A stretch of DNA of 64,000 nucleotides, from contig NW_019174044.1 in assembly GCF_001642475.1 (NCBI RefSeq), positions 38,003 through 102,002 on the forward strand. Direction: 5' to 3'. Positions 1 through 8,719 of the stretch are shown piece after piece (position 1 is the stretch's first letter; the number at the start of each line of letters is the position of its first letter). Under the pieces are notes generated by a model, which saw nothing but the letters and a program-made list of their open reading frames with translations, was not told where the DNA came from and ran no database searches. Source of the DNA: Fonsecaea monophora (lineage: Eukaryota > Ascomycota > Eurotiomycetes > Chaetothyriales > Herpotrichiellaceae). A program made the translations under genes and the position numbers.

Positions 1-208
1 GGGATTAATTCTGTAAGCTGGTGTTGGAGTGCAATCTTGCGCTTCGAATGTAAATGCCGCATGGGTTCGAAGCTCGACTGGTATTGCCGCATGTATTTGC
101 TCTGCATTGGTCTTCGGAACCCATGGGTTGTTATCTGGGCCCAAATCATGCGCAGCGAGCTTTGTTCCGGGTTGTCTTTCTTTGTCCCGGCGCTTGATGT
201 TTGACTCG
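1..208 (-). CDS. possible partial exon at left edge, unknown product
   Basis: On the minus strand a stop-free reading frame runs off the left edge. An acceptor-like AG at 210-209 would open an exon at 208 in a frame that stays open for 69 codons. The predicted peptide is rich in charged residues, Pro and Asn and reads like ordinary fungal coding sequence. The same frame is also open upstream to about 343, but it contains no ATG, so the real start would have to lie in a spliced upstream exon. I do not recognise the family. It would be divergent from the Cys-rich gene at 576. This rests on frame openness and composition only. Confidence 0.3.
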
Positions 209-575
209 CTGGGCAGGATCTTCAAGGAGTTTGCAAGATAAGTACAGAATACACTGTCGTCAGACAAAGAACGGACAAGGCGTATTGTCGATGTTGTTGC
301 TAATTTTGACACAACGCCGTGGATTCTTTCTTCATTCCCTCAGCAGGACACCCGACCAAAATGAGAAAAGGCCCTACCCTTCCGTGTCAATGGTTCAAGC
401 CGTGGCTGCCCAGACAGTGCCTTGCCGCCGTGTTTGCTCCCACAAGCAAACATCCCGTTGATTGTGCTGAGAAATCCAAGGCTTGCTGGAAGTTGGATAA
501 AAAGGCGACAGAATTCCAGCTGAATTAGTTTCCCATCAAGCGCACAACTCCCCAAATATTTCCGACTCAGCGACA
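209..575. other. intergenic region
   Basis: This stretch lies between the left-edge fragment and the gene at 576. No convincing coding sequence, RNA or repeat was seen. It probably holds promoter sequence for one or both flanking genes. Confidence 0.5.
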
Positions 576-1124
576 ATGTGCACCACGAAACGATACCTGT
601 TCCTCTGCTCGCACCCCGCTACACATCGCTTCCGCGACACCATGTGCAATTCTCCCAGCGTTCGTGGCTGTCAAGTCCGAGATTACAACGTCTTCCTCGC
701 AGATCCATGCCAAAAGTGCAGCAGCCGCGGTATGCCGTCAGTTCACACGGCTTTCGGCGGATGTCAAGAATCTGGCGCTGACGACATTTGGTACATCCCC
801 AGCAGATGCTTCATCGACGTGGGATTTCGCACGTTGAGCCCTTTCAGTGAAGGGGACGCCTCAGAACCTCCAACACCGACTTCGCCGTCCACCAGACAGT
901 CGATCGATGACGGTCCTCTGGGATCACCACAGACTCCCACCAAGCTCAAGACCAGCGACCCAAACATTTGCAGAAGGCTCCTCCGTCGATTGACAATGAG
1001 GAAACTTAGTCCCTGTTGTGCTAGGGAGACTCAGTATGGTGGATATGAAGCCACAAGGGTTGAAGGACGTGACAACCGTGTCAACGGAGTCATTAGAGAC
1101 AGTCTCTGCGAGTCATCGGTCTGA
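576..1124 (+). CDS. small cysteine-rich fungal protein
   Basis: A single-exon ORF of 182 residues. The first ~50 residues contain Cys spaced as in small fungal proteins that begin MCTTKRYLFLCSH, including a C-x2-C pair near residues 43-46 and a nearby His. This could form a zinc-binding knot, but I see no named domain. The middle (~90-130) is Ser/Pro/Thr-rich and probably disordered; the C-terminal part is basic (RRLLRRLTMRK). No signal peptide or membrane segment is visible, so a cytosolic or nuclear location is likely. It converges on the Erv2 gene with 125 bp between the stops. Similar short Cys-rich proteins are common in Pezizomycotina and mostly uncharacterised. I assign no function. 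Confidence 0.65.
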   Translation: MCTTKRYLFLCSHPATHRFRDTMCNSPSVRGCQVRDYNVFLADPCQKCSSRGMPSVHTAFGGCQESGADDIWYIPSRCFIDVGFRTLSPFSEGDASEPPTPTSPSTRQSIDDGPLGSPQTPTKLKTSDPNICRRLLRRLTMRKLSPCCARETQYGGYEATRVEGRDNRVNGVIRDSLCESSV

Positions 1125-1249
1125 CAGACGTCGTCACATGAACTGAGGAAGACGCAGACGAGTGCGGGTCTCCCTCATTGACCCGGTAGCCGTGGTCGCG
1201 GAGGATAATGTGTCCATGCCTTGGCAGCCCAATGTACAAAGTATTGTTT

Positions 1250-1915
1250 TCAACCGCCTCTTGTTTCTCCCTCAACCTCAATCTCAACGGGTTCCTGTCT
1301 CGCGCCAGCCCCTTGGGTGGCTATGGCCTCACTCTTCGCTCCGGCTTTGGCCATCTCTTCCTTCTCATCATCTGCACAACCGCAGTCATAGAAATCTCCG
1401 ATGTTGGCACAGTCAAAGATAGGCTTGCCTTTTCTTTCATTCACCACGTTATGCACAAAGCACGCCCAGGCTGCCGCACTCGATCGTGAAGATGTCTGTG
1501 GAGGGTACTTCTTGAGGATTTGCTGGAAATGTTCTGCACATTCGCCGCATGGGTACAGTCGGGCGAAGAGGTACACATAGCTCTTGAGCGCGTCGCTCTC
1601 GTCTTGCGTCGGCTTGTCCGGAAATCGTGCCATGGTAGTATGAAGAACTTTCCAGGCTGCGCGGCCCAGTTCTGCTTTCAGGGTTTCATTGCCAAGCTTG
1701 CCCATAACATGGTCCCCGTGTAAGGTCTCCGGCGTGGCTGTTACAGTGGGGATTTCGGCCATGTCTTGTGGTAGTTGTTTGGACGAGTGCTGGAAGCGAT
1801 CGGCGTGGGACAGAGCGGTCAGGGGCCGGTCGTGGTCACGAGTCCAGATGATGTACCATACAAAGAGGGCGATGGCGGACAGCAACACCATCGCAGGGGG
1901 AGGTGCTCGAGGCAT
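1250..1915 (-). CDS. ERV2: FAD-linked sulfhydryl oxidase Erv2
   Basis: Predicted 221 residues, single exon, starting at the ATG at 1915-1913. The open frame continues upstream to 2326, but that part looks like untranslated leader. An N-terminal hydrophobic segment (about residues 9-24) is a signal anchor placing the protein in the ER lumen. The ERV/ALR domain carries the redox-active C-x2-C at Cys123/Cys126 (YPCGEC), a structural Cys pair near 142 and 159, and a C-terminal CGC motif (Cys168/Cys170). The CGC is the shuttle disulfide known from yeast Erv2, which passes oxidising equivalents to protein disulfide isomerase. Family enzymes form disulfides from thiols with O2 and FAD. The gene is divergent from the aminotransferase at 2693. 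Confidence 0.92.
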   Translation of the reverse strand: MPRAPPPAMVLLSAIALFVWYIIWTRDHDRPLTALSHADRFQHSSKQLPQDMAEIPTVTATPETLHGDHVMGKLGNETLKAELGRAAWKVLHTTMARFPDKPTQDESDALKSYVYLFARLYPCGECAEHFQQILKKYPPQTSSRSSAAAWACFVHNVVNERKGKPIFDCANIGDFYDCGCADDEKEEMAKAGAKSEAIATQGAGARQEPVEIEVEGETRGG

Positions 1916-2692
1916 GGTGGATGTTGGAGGGGAGTGATGACAGATAGAACTTCGGTCCCAAAAAAAAACAAGCCAACAAAGGACAGAGAGGTGAGAAAAA
2001 GAGGACGACGCTGAAGCTGATGCAAGGAGAGCAGATTCTACTATACAGAGAATATAGGACTCAGTACAAGTAGTCAAAGAGAGGAAGTTAGCGTAGGGGG
2101 GAAACTCAGGTGATGATAGGTATGATGGCTGGTATTTCACCGTGATTTGTTCTCGTGTTTCCTTGATCCTCATTCCACGAGCTGGCGAAATCCGGGGTTC
2201 AACCACTGGTGCCACCCTGTGCCACCCTCGTCTCCGCAGTCTAAAGCAGCAGCTGGTGCCAGCAAAATTTGCGATATGCACCAAATACGAAAGACTCGCG
2301 CTCCGATCTCGCTCACTCCAGAACAAGTATTACCTGAGTGGAAGGCAGAGAATCTAGAAGAGTTGTAGTTAACAGGTCGTCTCACTCTTGAATTGCCACA
2401 CCACACCACACCACACCATCAGACTGAAACATCTCCGGAGATCTGCTTATTGGCTTGGACTTTACAACTTGAACTCCGGGAACCTACGGGGGTGGGAAAA
2501 AGATTTTTATATTTGTCCCTCCCAAAAACCACACTGCCGGCTCATCTTTGTGACTCTGATCTGACTTAAGGCTGCCCACTCTCACGCTCAACCTTGACTT
2601 CCAGTCAACCTTTTTTACCGTCGAGGTAGTTACCACCACAAGGCGAATAACAGCACATCCAGAGTCTCTCCTTACACTCTCTACAGTCAAAC
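1916..2692. promoter_or_regulatory. divergent intergenic region, Erv2 / aminotransferase
   Basis: Shared 5' region of two divergent genes. It contains a short ACACC tandem run near 2397-2416 and an A-run near 1961-1969. The minus frame stays open as a continuation of the Erv2 ORF, but composition does not support a longer protein. No defined operator was recognised. Confidence 0.5.
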
Positions 2693-3940
2693 ATGGCTCC
2701 TTTTCCCCCTCCACCAGTGAGCACAATTGGTAGGCGTCCTGCACCCTCCCTTCATTTTCTCCTGAGGCGGGCACAATGGAGCGCACAGAATTCTGCGCAC
2801 AAACTCTGCAGGAAACCTCGCTGACGATATCGTCCAGACTGGAGCAATGTCGGCTTCAAAGTTCGCGAGGTCAATGGACATATTGAATCCACCTTCCGCT
2901 ATTCCTCGCCCAAGCCAGAATGGAGCAAACCTCGTTTTGTGACCTCGCCTCACTTATCGATTCATGGCATGGCCCCCGGCTTGAACTACGGTGTCCAGTG
3001 CTACGAGGGCATGAAAGCCTTCCGACAGCCAGATGGGTCCATCTCTATCTTCCGTCCCGACCAGAATGCTCTCCGCATGCAACGCTCTGCCGAATTTATT
3101 TCTGTTCCCCCCGTGCCAGAGGACCATTTCGTAGAATGTGTGAATCTGGCTGTGGCGCTGAATGCTGAGTTTGTACCCCCTCACGAGACCGGCGCGGCAA
3201 TGTATATCCGTCCGTTGTTGTTCGGTTCTAGCGCCCAGCTCGGCCTGAACCCTCCGGATGAGTATACCTTTGTGGTGTTTGTGATGCCCACAGGCGTGTA
3301 CCACGGTGTGCATGCCGTCGACGCGCTGATCCTCGAAGATTTCGACCGTGCGGCCCCAGAGGGCACGGGCAGTGCAAAGGTGGGCGGCAACTACGCCCCC
3401 GTGTTGCGGCATAGCGAGAAGGCACGTTCTCAAGGGTTCGGTATCACTCTGCACTTGGATAGCAAGACACGGAGCGAGATCGACGAGTTCTCCACCTCGG
3501 GCTTTTTGGGCGTGCGGAAGGACGGGGATAAGACGACGATTGTGGTGCCTGACTCTAAAAATGTCATCAAGTCCGTGACATCAGAATCCGCCTGCCAAAT
3601 CGCCAAAGACCTGTTTGGGTACAACGTGGAGAGACGTCGGATCGACTACAGCGAGCTCCCTCAATTCACAGAAATCATGGCCGCTGGCACCGCTGCGAGT
3701 TTGGTGCCTATCAAGAGCATCACCATGAAATCCAAGGGTGATAAATTCGAATATCCGGTCAACGAGAACCTAGATCCCGGTCCAGTTTGTGCACAATTGT
3801 TGAGCACGTTAAAGGGCATTCAAATGGGCAAGGTCAAGGATCAGTTTGGCTGGAATATGAAAGTCACGGAGCCGCCCAAGGAGTTTCTCAAGGCAGCGAC
3901 AAATGGTGGCGTTCACGGCGGTGTGGATGAATTACCGTGA
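2693..3940 (+). CDS. branched-chain aminotransferase-like PLP enzyme (class IV)
   Basis: Two exons, 2693-2729 and 2838-3940, joined across a 108-nt GT-AG intron; 379 residues. The junction codon (G|AC) rebuilds a DWSNVGF segment typical of fungal BCAT-like enzymes, which fixes the exon 1 start. The core has the CYEGMKAFR motif and KVGGNYAP with the PLP-binding lysine at about Lys193. The enzyme should transaminate branched-chain amino acids with 2-oxoglutarate. No mitochondrial presequence is seen, so it is probably cytosolic. The FSTSGFLG segment resembles the fungal BCAT-like subfamily that also supplies secondary-metabolite clusters, but no such cluster is present here. Substrate is inferred from family only. 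Confidence 0.9.
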
Positions 3941-4305
3941 GCCGAGATGATAACCGCTCCCGTGCTGGACATCAACGACAAAGTCAATGGAAGATTGGGA
4001 AACGCGCTCCAGTTGGAGAGCAAAGTACAGTAGAAATGCGCTTGCCCAAGCAACAAAAGCCCGTCTCTAATAGTTCCAAAAGCACTCTCTGTATAGACAT
4101 CCCACCATCCATAGTACCAAACAAGTTGTTCCCTTCCGAACAAGTTGGCGCCGTTCCCGGTTAGATATTCGTGCGTTGGCAACTCCGGGTTCCTTACAAT
4201 ATCCTTCAAGGGGGTATCAATATCATGAATCGTCGAGTGTCGTAAAGGTTGCCAGGAACATGCTATGCCCTATGCCTCCAACGAGGGCTGACCGAAGCAT
4301 CGTGT
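3941..4305. other. convergent 3' intergenic region
   Basis: This lies between the stop codons of the aminotransferase and the securin candidate. No gene or repeat was seen; it presumably holds both 3' UTRs. Confidence 0.5.
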
Positions 4306-5604
4306 TCACTCGGGTACGGGCAATTGAAAATCCTCATCGTCCAATCTTGCGTTTTCGAAAGGGAAGAAGTCGGTTCCAAATAGGTCATCTGCGAGATCAC
4401 TAGCCCCATCCTGAACCAAATCTTGCTCTAGCAGCTCGAATTGCTTCAGTCTGAACCACATGTCACTTTCCTCAGGGGGTGACCCATAAAGGTCGCGGAA
4501 GTCGCGTGGGTGAATCGATGCCTGCGAGAGCTTGCCGGGTTTCGAGGCTGAGGTAAGTCCGTTTCTCTCGTTTTCAGCACCTCTGGGAATTATGGAGGGA
4601 ACCTTCTTTGCTTTTGGGAACCCAATCGTGTTCTTAGAGATGGCAGTATGGGTGCTGCGAGATGACGAAAAGCGCCGTGGCAGAGTAGAATGTTTGCCTT
4701 TCGTGACGGGAAGAACTTGTCTCTTCTTCTGTTCCGATACCTGCGTGGTTTTTCTGATAGCAGCAGGTAGGTGTAATTGTGAGCCAGAGAGCGCCGCGGC
4801 CGCAGACCTCGCTTGTATGGTATCAACTCTTGAGAGGTCTCGTCGTTTCTTTGGTCCTGCTGCAATCATGGCGTCGACCTGTGCGTCCAACTTGCTAAGT
4901 GTAGGAAACACAGGCTTGGCCATGTCCTCAAGGCTTTTTTTCATACGATCTGCATCGAATTGGTGCCAGTCCTCCTTTTCCCTGTTAGAGCGTATCGACA
5001 TTCCATTTTCATCTTTCGGGGAATCGTAGGGATAGACCACTCCGTACCCTGCGCTCAGCTCCTCTGTAAGAAGAGCATCTTCTTCAAATTCGATTGGGGG
5101 ATCCGGTAGCTCTTCTGGTGGCGGTGGCGCGTAACCAAAATCCGGCTCTTGTTCTTGCGCAGGTCTTTTCAACAAAGACTCGCTCTCCACTGGTTCGGAA
5201 AGAGAGACTGCGATCTTAGACTTTCCTGATCGACGAGCTGCGGATTGTTTCTGGCCAGTGCCAGGACGCTTTGTCGTCAGAGGAGCAGGAGCAGGCGTCT
5301 GAAATGCTTGAGCTTTCGCGTTGGTTGTCTTGATTCCAAGGGGAGCTCGGTTGCGTGGAAGCAAAGGTGTAACAAATGTACTCTTGTCTAACTTGGTTGG
5401 CGCATCCTTCTCTATCGGCTTCTGTCCATTGAACCGGACCGGTAGGTTTTCGTCATTCTTCGCTGGTCGAAAAGGAGTCTTCAGGTTTCCTGGTGTCTTT
5501 GGATTTACCATCCGCGCGCTTTGGTTCAATGGCTTGCCAGCAGCTGTGGTCTGCTGGGCGTGGATGAGGTTTTCTTGGTCTCGTGAGGCTAGAATGCTTG
5601 CCAT
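4306..5604 (-). CDS. securin candidate (Cut2/Pds1-like)
   Basis: Single exon, 432 residues, very low-complexity and charged. The N-terminal region has features of securins: QEN and DEN triplets (near residues 10-12 and 51-53) that resemble KEN boxes, TPxxPxTPF segments, and an RAPLG motif at residues 86-90, an RxxL destruction box also present in fission-yeast Cut2. A short acidic stretch with GYAPPPPEELPDPP in the middle matches the Cut2 pattern of an acidic-aromatic segment followed by a proline run. The C-terminus is acidic with aromatic residues (FFPFENARLDDEDF). Securins inhibit separase until anaphase and are destroyed by APC/C. Securins diverge fast, so this rests on motif order, not overall similarity. 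It is divergent from tropomyosin. Confidence 0.6.
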   Translation of the reverse strand: MASILASRDQENLIHAQQTTAAGKPLNQSARMVNPKTPGNLKTPFRPAKNDENLPVRFNGQKPIEKDAPTKLDKSTFVTPLLPRNRAPLGIKTTNAKAQAFQTPAPAPLTTKRPGTGQKQSAARRSGKSKIAVSLSEPVESESLLKRPAQEQEPDFGYAPPPPEELPDPPIEFEEDALLTEELSAGYGVVYPYDSPKDENGMSIRSNREKEDWHQFDADRMKKSLEDMAKPVFPTLSKLDAQVDAMIAAGPKKRRDLSRVDTIQARSAAAALSGSQLHLPAAIRKTTQVSEQKKRQVLPVTKGKHSTLPRRFSSSRSTHTAISKNTIGFPKAKKVPSIIPRGAENERNGLTSASKPGKLSQASIHPRDFRDLYGSPPEESDMWFRLKQFELLEQDLVQDGASDLADDLFGTDFFPFENARLDDEDFQLPVPE

Positions 5605-6060
5605 GGTTGGTATGATGTCGAATCGTCCAGATAGTTGTAATTATTGTCTGCGCTCGAAATCTAGGGCGGGAGGGATTGTTGGGGATTGATTCATGAGGGA
5701 GAAACGCGGACAAGGTCGAAATGTTGACGCGGTTGCCCTGAGCAACGCGTTCCGGGAGGCTCCTGGCGGTGTTCGGTCGAACCGTTAGAGCCTGAGACCG
5801 GCCTAGAGCGCAAACAGCGAGGGCTGAAGCCCATGCAGCCTCACCCCTAGAACGCAAATGTCATTGGCTTGATCATCGAATGACTTCCCCTCTATCCCCC
5901 CAGCTGACTCTCAGCGAATAATGCATCAGTGACCGCCAGTTGAGCCTTCCCTTACGAACAAGTATCATTTATCTTTGATTCCAGTCAACATACACCTGCT
6001 CTCCCCCATTCGACTTTCTGCCAGACCCCGAATTCACGACCTCTGCAACGGAAATTCACC
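5605..6060. promoter_or_regulatory. divergent promoter region, securin candidate / tropomyosin
   Basis: 456 bp between two divergent start codons, pyrimidine-rich on the plus strand close to the tropomyosin ATG. No specific transcription-factor site was recognised. Confidence 0.5.
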
Positions 6061-6863
6061 ATGGATCGGATCAAGGAGGTAGGTCCCTATCACCTCTTCT
6101 GCACCTGCAACCTTCCCCTCGTGCTCCTGCCAGGCAGCAAGTAATTCATTCGGGCCTGCCTTCTGCCACAGCGTATTCAATCGATTGCCCTGCCACCTGG
6201 CTACTGCAGTCATTTTCACAATATCACGAACCATCCTTTATCCCACGTCCCCCAGGACCCAGACTATCCCGCGCCCTCCTCACACATCCAGCACCATCCT
6301 CGACCCGCCCACCATGTCGGCCGTGTTCGCTAATTTCCAACAGAAAATGAACTCTCTCCGCATTGAGGCGGACGAGAACGCAGCCAAAGCAGAGGAGCTC
6401 AAGCAGAAAGTCAAATCTCTTGAACAAGACAACCTCCAAAAAGAACAAGAGATCACTTCCCTCAATCACCGTAACCAACTCCTGGAAGCCGAAGTTGAGA
6501 AACTCGAACAAGGCATAAAGGAGGCAAAGGCACTTGCCGGCGAGTCGGCACAACATAGCAACGAGACTGAGTCTCTCCAGCGGAAACTCCAAGTTCTCGA
6601 GGAGGAAGCCGAGCAGGCCGACAAGACCCTCAGGGAGACTAACGAGAAGTATGCGTAGCCATACTCAACACAGTACTTCCTGCTAACAAACCCGTCCCAG
6701 GCTCCGGCAAACCGATGTCAAAGCTGGCCACTTCGAGCGCAAAGTCCAAGCGTTGGAGCAAGCACGCGACGAGTGGGAGAACAAGTACGAGGACATGGCC
6801 AAAAAGTATGCGGATCTGCAGAAGGAGCTACAAGAACTGGAGCAAAGCATGGGCAATATCTAA
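6061..6863 (+). CDS. TPM1: tropomyosin
   Basis: Three exons, 6061-6078, 6344-6648 and 6701-6863, give 161 residues, the standard fungal tropomyosin length. Exon 1 encodes only MDRIKE; exon 2 continues KMNSLRIEADE in frame. The whole protein is a continuous heptad-repeat coiled coil ending SMGNI, the free C-terminus used for head-to-tail polymerisation. Intron 2 has a TGCTAAC branch site at 6681. Tropomyosin binds along formin-built actin cables and supports polarised growth and cytokinesis. Intron 1 is 265 nt, long for this genome, and contains an in-frame ATG at 6314 that reads straight into exon 2, so a second N-terminus is possible. Confidence 0.96.
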
Positions 6864-7014
6864 AGTGTGCGAAATACCTGGTGTTGGCCATTGTGTTTGG
6901 CATGTGCGTGGAGCACAATGCATAGACCACCGTACCTACGATACCATGGGCATTTGATAAAGGGCACACCCGAAGGCGAGCGTTGAAAGTCTTGATTGAG
7001 AATCCAGAATACCA

Positions 7015-7752
7015 TTATCGTTGATCACTCCTGCGATCTCGAGCCTGTTTCCGATTTCTGGCCTTTTCCTTTGATCGTGTCTCTTTCCGTTCCGCCTTGC
7101 TCTCATATCGAAAGTTTCTCTTCTTTCGCTTCTTAATGTCCTTTGGCCGGCTTGTTGTCCATGGGCTTTTCTGCTTATTGTCCAGACCACTTCCCAAACC
7201 TTCAGGAGAATCTCCAATGAATTGCTGGGAACGCTGGTCCTGGTTCTGTTCCGCCTTGGACAGTCCTTCTTTGGAAACATCCATCGCCTCAACAGTCACT
7301 GTGGTGTACTTCTCTTCATCGATATATTCCGTCTCGTGACGTAGCGGAACGGGTTCCGAATCTGAAATACCGCTCCATTCTTCTTCTGAGCTCTGTTCAC
7401 GCTCCTCATCTTCCTCGTCATGATCAGACGGCGGTCTCAACAAAGCGTTGACTTCCTGCACGTGTCTTTCAAGGTCGGCTCTCCGCTGTTCTCGCAGCTG
7501 GTAGACCGTCAGCACCGCAAAATATATATATATATATATATAAACGGTTCGATGAAGAGGAAACCTCACCTTCTTCCGTTCCTCGATCCTTTCTGCTCTT
7601 GCTCTCCGCTCGGCGGCCTCCTGTGCCTGCTTTGCCCTCTGCAACTTGCGCTTGTGGAATCCAGTCAGGAAATCGTGGCGCGCAGTCGGGTCAAATTTGA
7701 TTTCTTCGATAACAGTGGGCTCTACCCGTCGACGCTTCGTTGGCGGAGGCAT
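7015..7752 (-). CDS. RRP17: ribosome biogenesis protein Rrp17/Nop25 family
   Basis: Two exons on the minus strand, 7570-7752 and 7015-7497, giving 221 residues. The N-terminus has the family signature FDPTARHDFLTGFHKRK followed by a long basic/acidic helix (AERRARAERIEERKK-LREQRR). The middle is acidic and Ser-rich and the C-terminus is strongly basic (KKRKKRNFRYESKAERK), typical of nucleolar proteins. Yeast Rrp17 acts in 5' processing of pre-rRNA and 60S assembly. The 72-nt intron begins GTGAGG, ends ACCAG and contains an (AT) microsatellite. Its length is a multiple of three and it has no in-frame stop, so retention would add 24 residues. Confidence 0.87.
   Translation of the reverse strand: MPPPTKRRRVEPTVIEEIKFDPTARHDFLTGFHKRKLQRAKQAQEAAERRARAERIEERKKVRFPLHRTVYIYIYIYFAVLTVYQLREQRRADLERHVQEVNALLRPPSDHDEEDEEREQSSEEEWSGISDSEPVPLRHETEYIDEEKYTTVTVEAMDVSKEGLSKAEQNQDQRSQQFIGDSPEGLGSGLDNKQKSPWTTSRPKDIKKRKKRNFRYESKAERKETRSKEKARNRKQARDRRSDQR
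7522..7542. repeat. (AT)n microsatellite inside Rrp17 intron
   Basis: About ten consecutive AT dinucleotides lie inside the only intron of the Rrp17 gene. Length variation here would change whether the retained intron stays in frame. Confidence 0.95.
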
Positions 7753-8719
7753 TGCATGCGCGTAGAGATGCCTCTTGATATTACTTTTTCATTCCTGTGC
7801 CGAGTACTTGCAAAAAGTCACAGCCTCGCTGGCCCAAAAATCGTCGCCAAACATGTCAAACCTGCCAAGGGTGGACCCGCTCAGAAACCGCCGACAAGGC
7901 TCGAAGAAAGCTGAGGGTATCACCCGCTATGCGTGTGACTTTTGTCTCTACCTCTTGTATTAGAGAATGCGACGTGGCAGGGGCCACTTCATGAAGCATC
8001 CTCGATACCCCCACCTGGATAATCGACAATGTTCTAGGAGATTACCAGAGCGTGGTATATGTGGATGCTGTTTGCTATGGTAGAAAGGGGTGAAGCGCCA
8101 CGAAAAGTATGCTATCAAAGTATGATTACTTTGTCTTGTGCTCAAGCATGCAGCGCACACATCTCTACTTTTAGAGCGGGAAGATAGGTTTCGTCTGCTT
8201 CTACCATTTCATCGCTTTCTTTTGTGAAGCCTGTGAATGCTCCCTCTTGGGAACTGTCGCAAATAAAATCCCATTTTCCGCAAGCAAGCTGCCAGCTGCT
8301 CTCGGATTTGGCATAAGTCGTGATCTTTGACGGAGTGATCTGCTCCGGGACAGATCCTCGCTTTTCTCGTTCCTGATTCATGCTCGCAATCGTCTTTAGG
8401 AGTTTGCATCTTGTCTGCTATTTTCAAACTCGGTGTGTGTTGTGAGGTGTCCAATCACATAATTTCAACGGGTTGCAGCCTGGCATGTTGCTAACACCAA
8501 CGTATGTAACTGTCGGGACCACAAAGATACCGAACATTCCGCATTTTGCCGGGTTTATTGCAGACCTTCTCTGTGCAGAAAAGGCGATGAGCACCTTTCA
8601 TACCTCGAGTCCAAGCAACTTGAAACGGCAAAGCGGCCCAATTATCTCTTGGTTCTTTAACCATGGACGGGTGTAGGATTGCTTCCAACCCTTTGATGCT
8701 CTGGGTTGCACAGCCATAT
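7753..8719. other. intergenic region upstream of Rrp17
   Basis: This region separates the Rrp17 start from the SmB stop, both on the minus strand. It probably holds the Rrp17 promoter and SmB 3' UTR. One 79-codon ORF at 8142-8381 is listed separately with low confidence. Confidence 0.5.
8142..8381 (-). CDS. small ORF, 79 residues, unknown
   Basis: An ATG-initiated 79-codon ORF in the gap between SmB and Rrp17. Its composition is balanced (Trp, Cys, acidic and aromatic residues) rather than random, and it is the best ORF in this gap. No domain, signal peptide or membrane segment is seen. It could equally be a chance ORF in the Rrp17 promoter. Confidence 0.2.
   Translation of the reverse strand: MNQEREKRGSVPEQITPSKITTYAKSESSWQLACGKWDFICDSSQEGAFTGFTKESDEMVEADETYLPALKVEMCALHA

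Noticed and set aside
2154..2215. tRNA-like GGGGTTCAACC segment
   Set aside because: The surrounding bases do not form the paired arms of a tRNA.
1916..2326. 137-codon N-terminal extension of Erv2
   Set aside because: Its composition is unlike the family, and the ATG at 1915 gives the expected signal anchor and length.
3913..4209. 98-codon minus-strand ORF over the aminotransferase 3' end
   Set aside because: It overlaps a well-supported gene on the other strand and has random composition.
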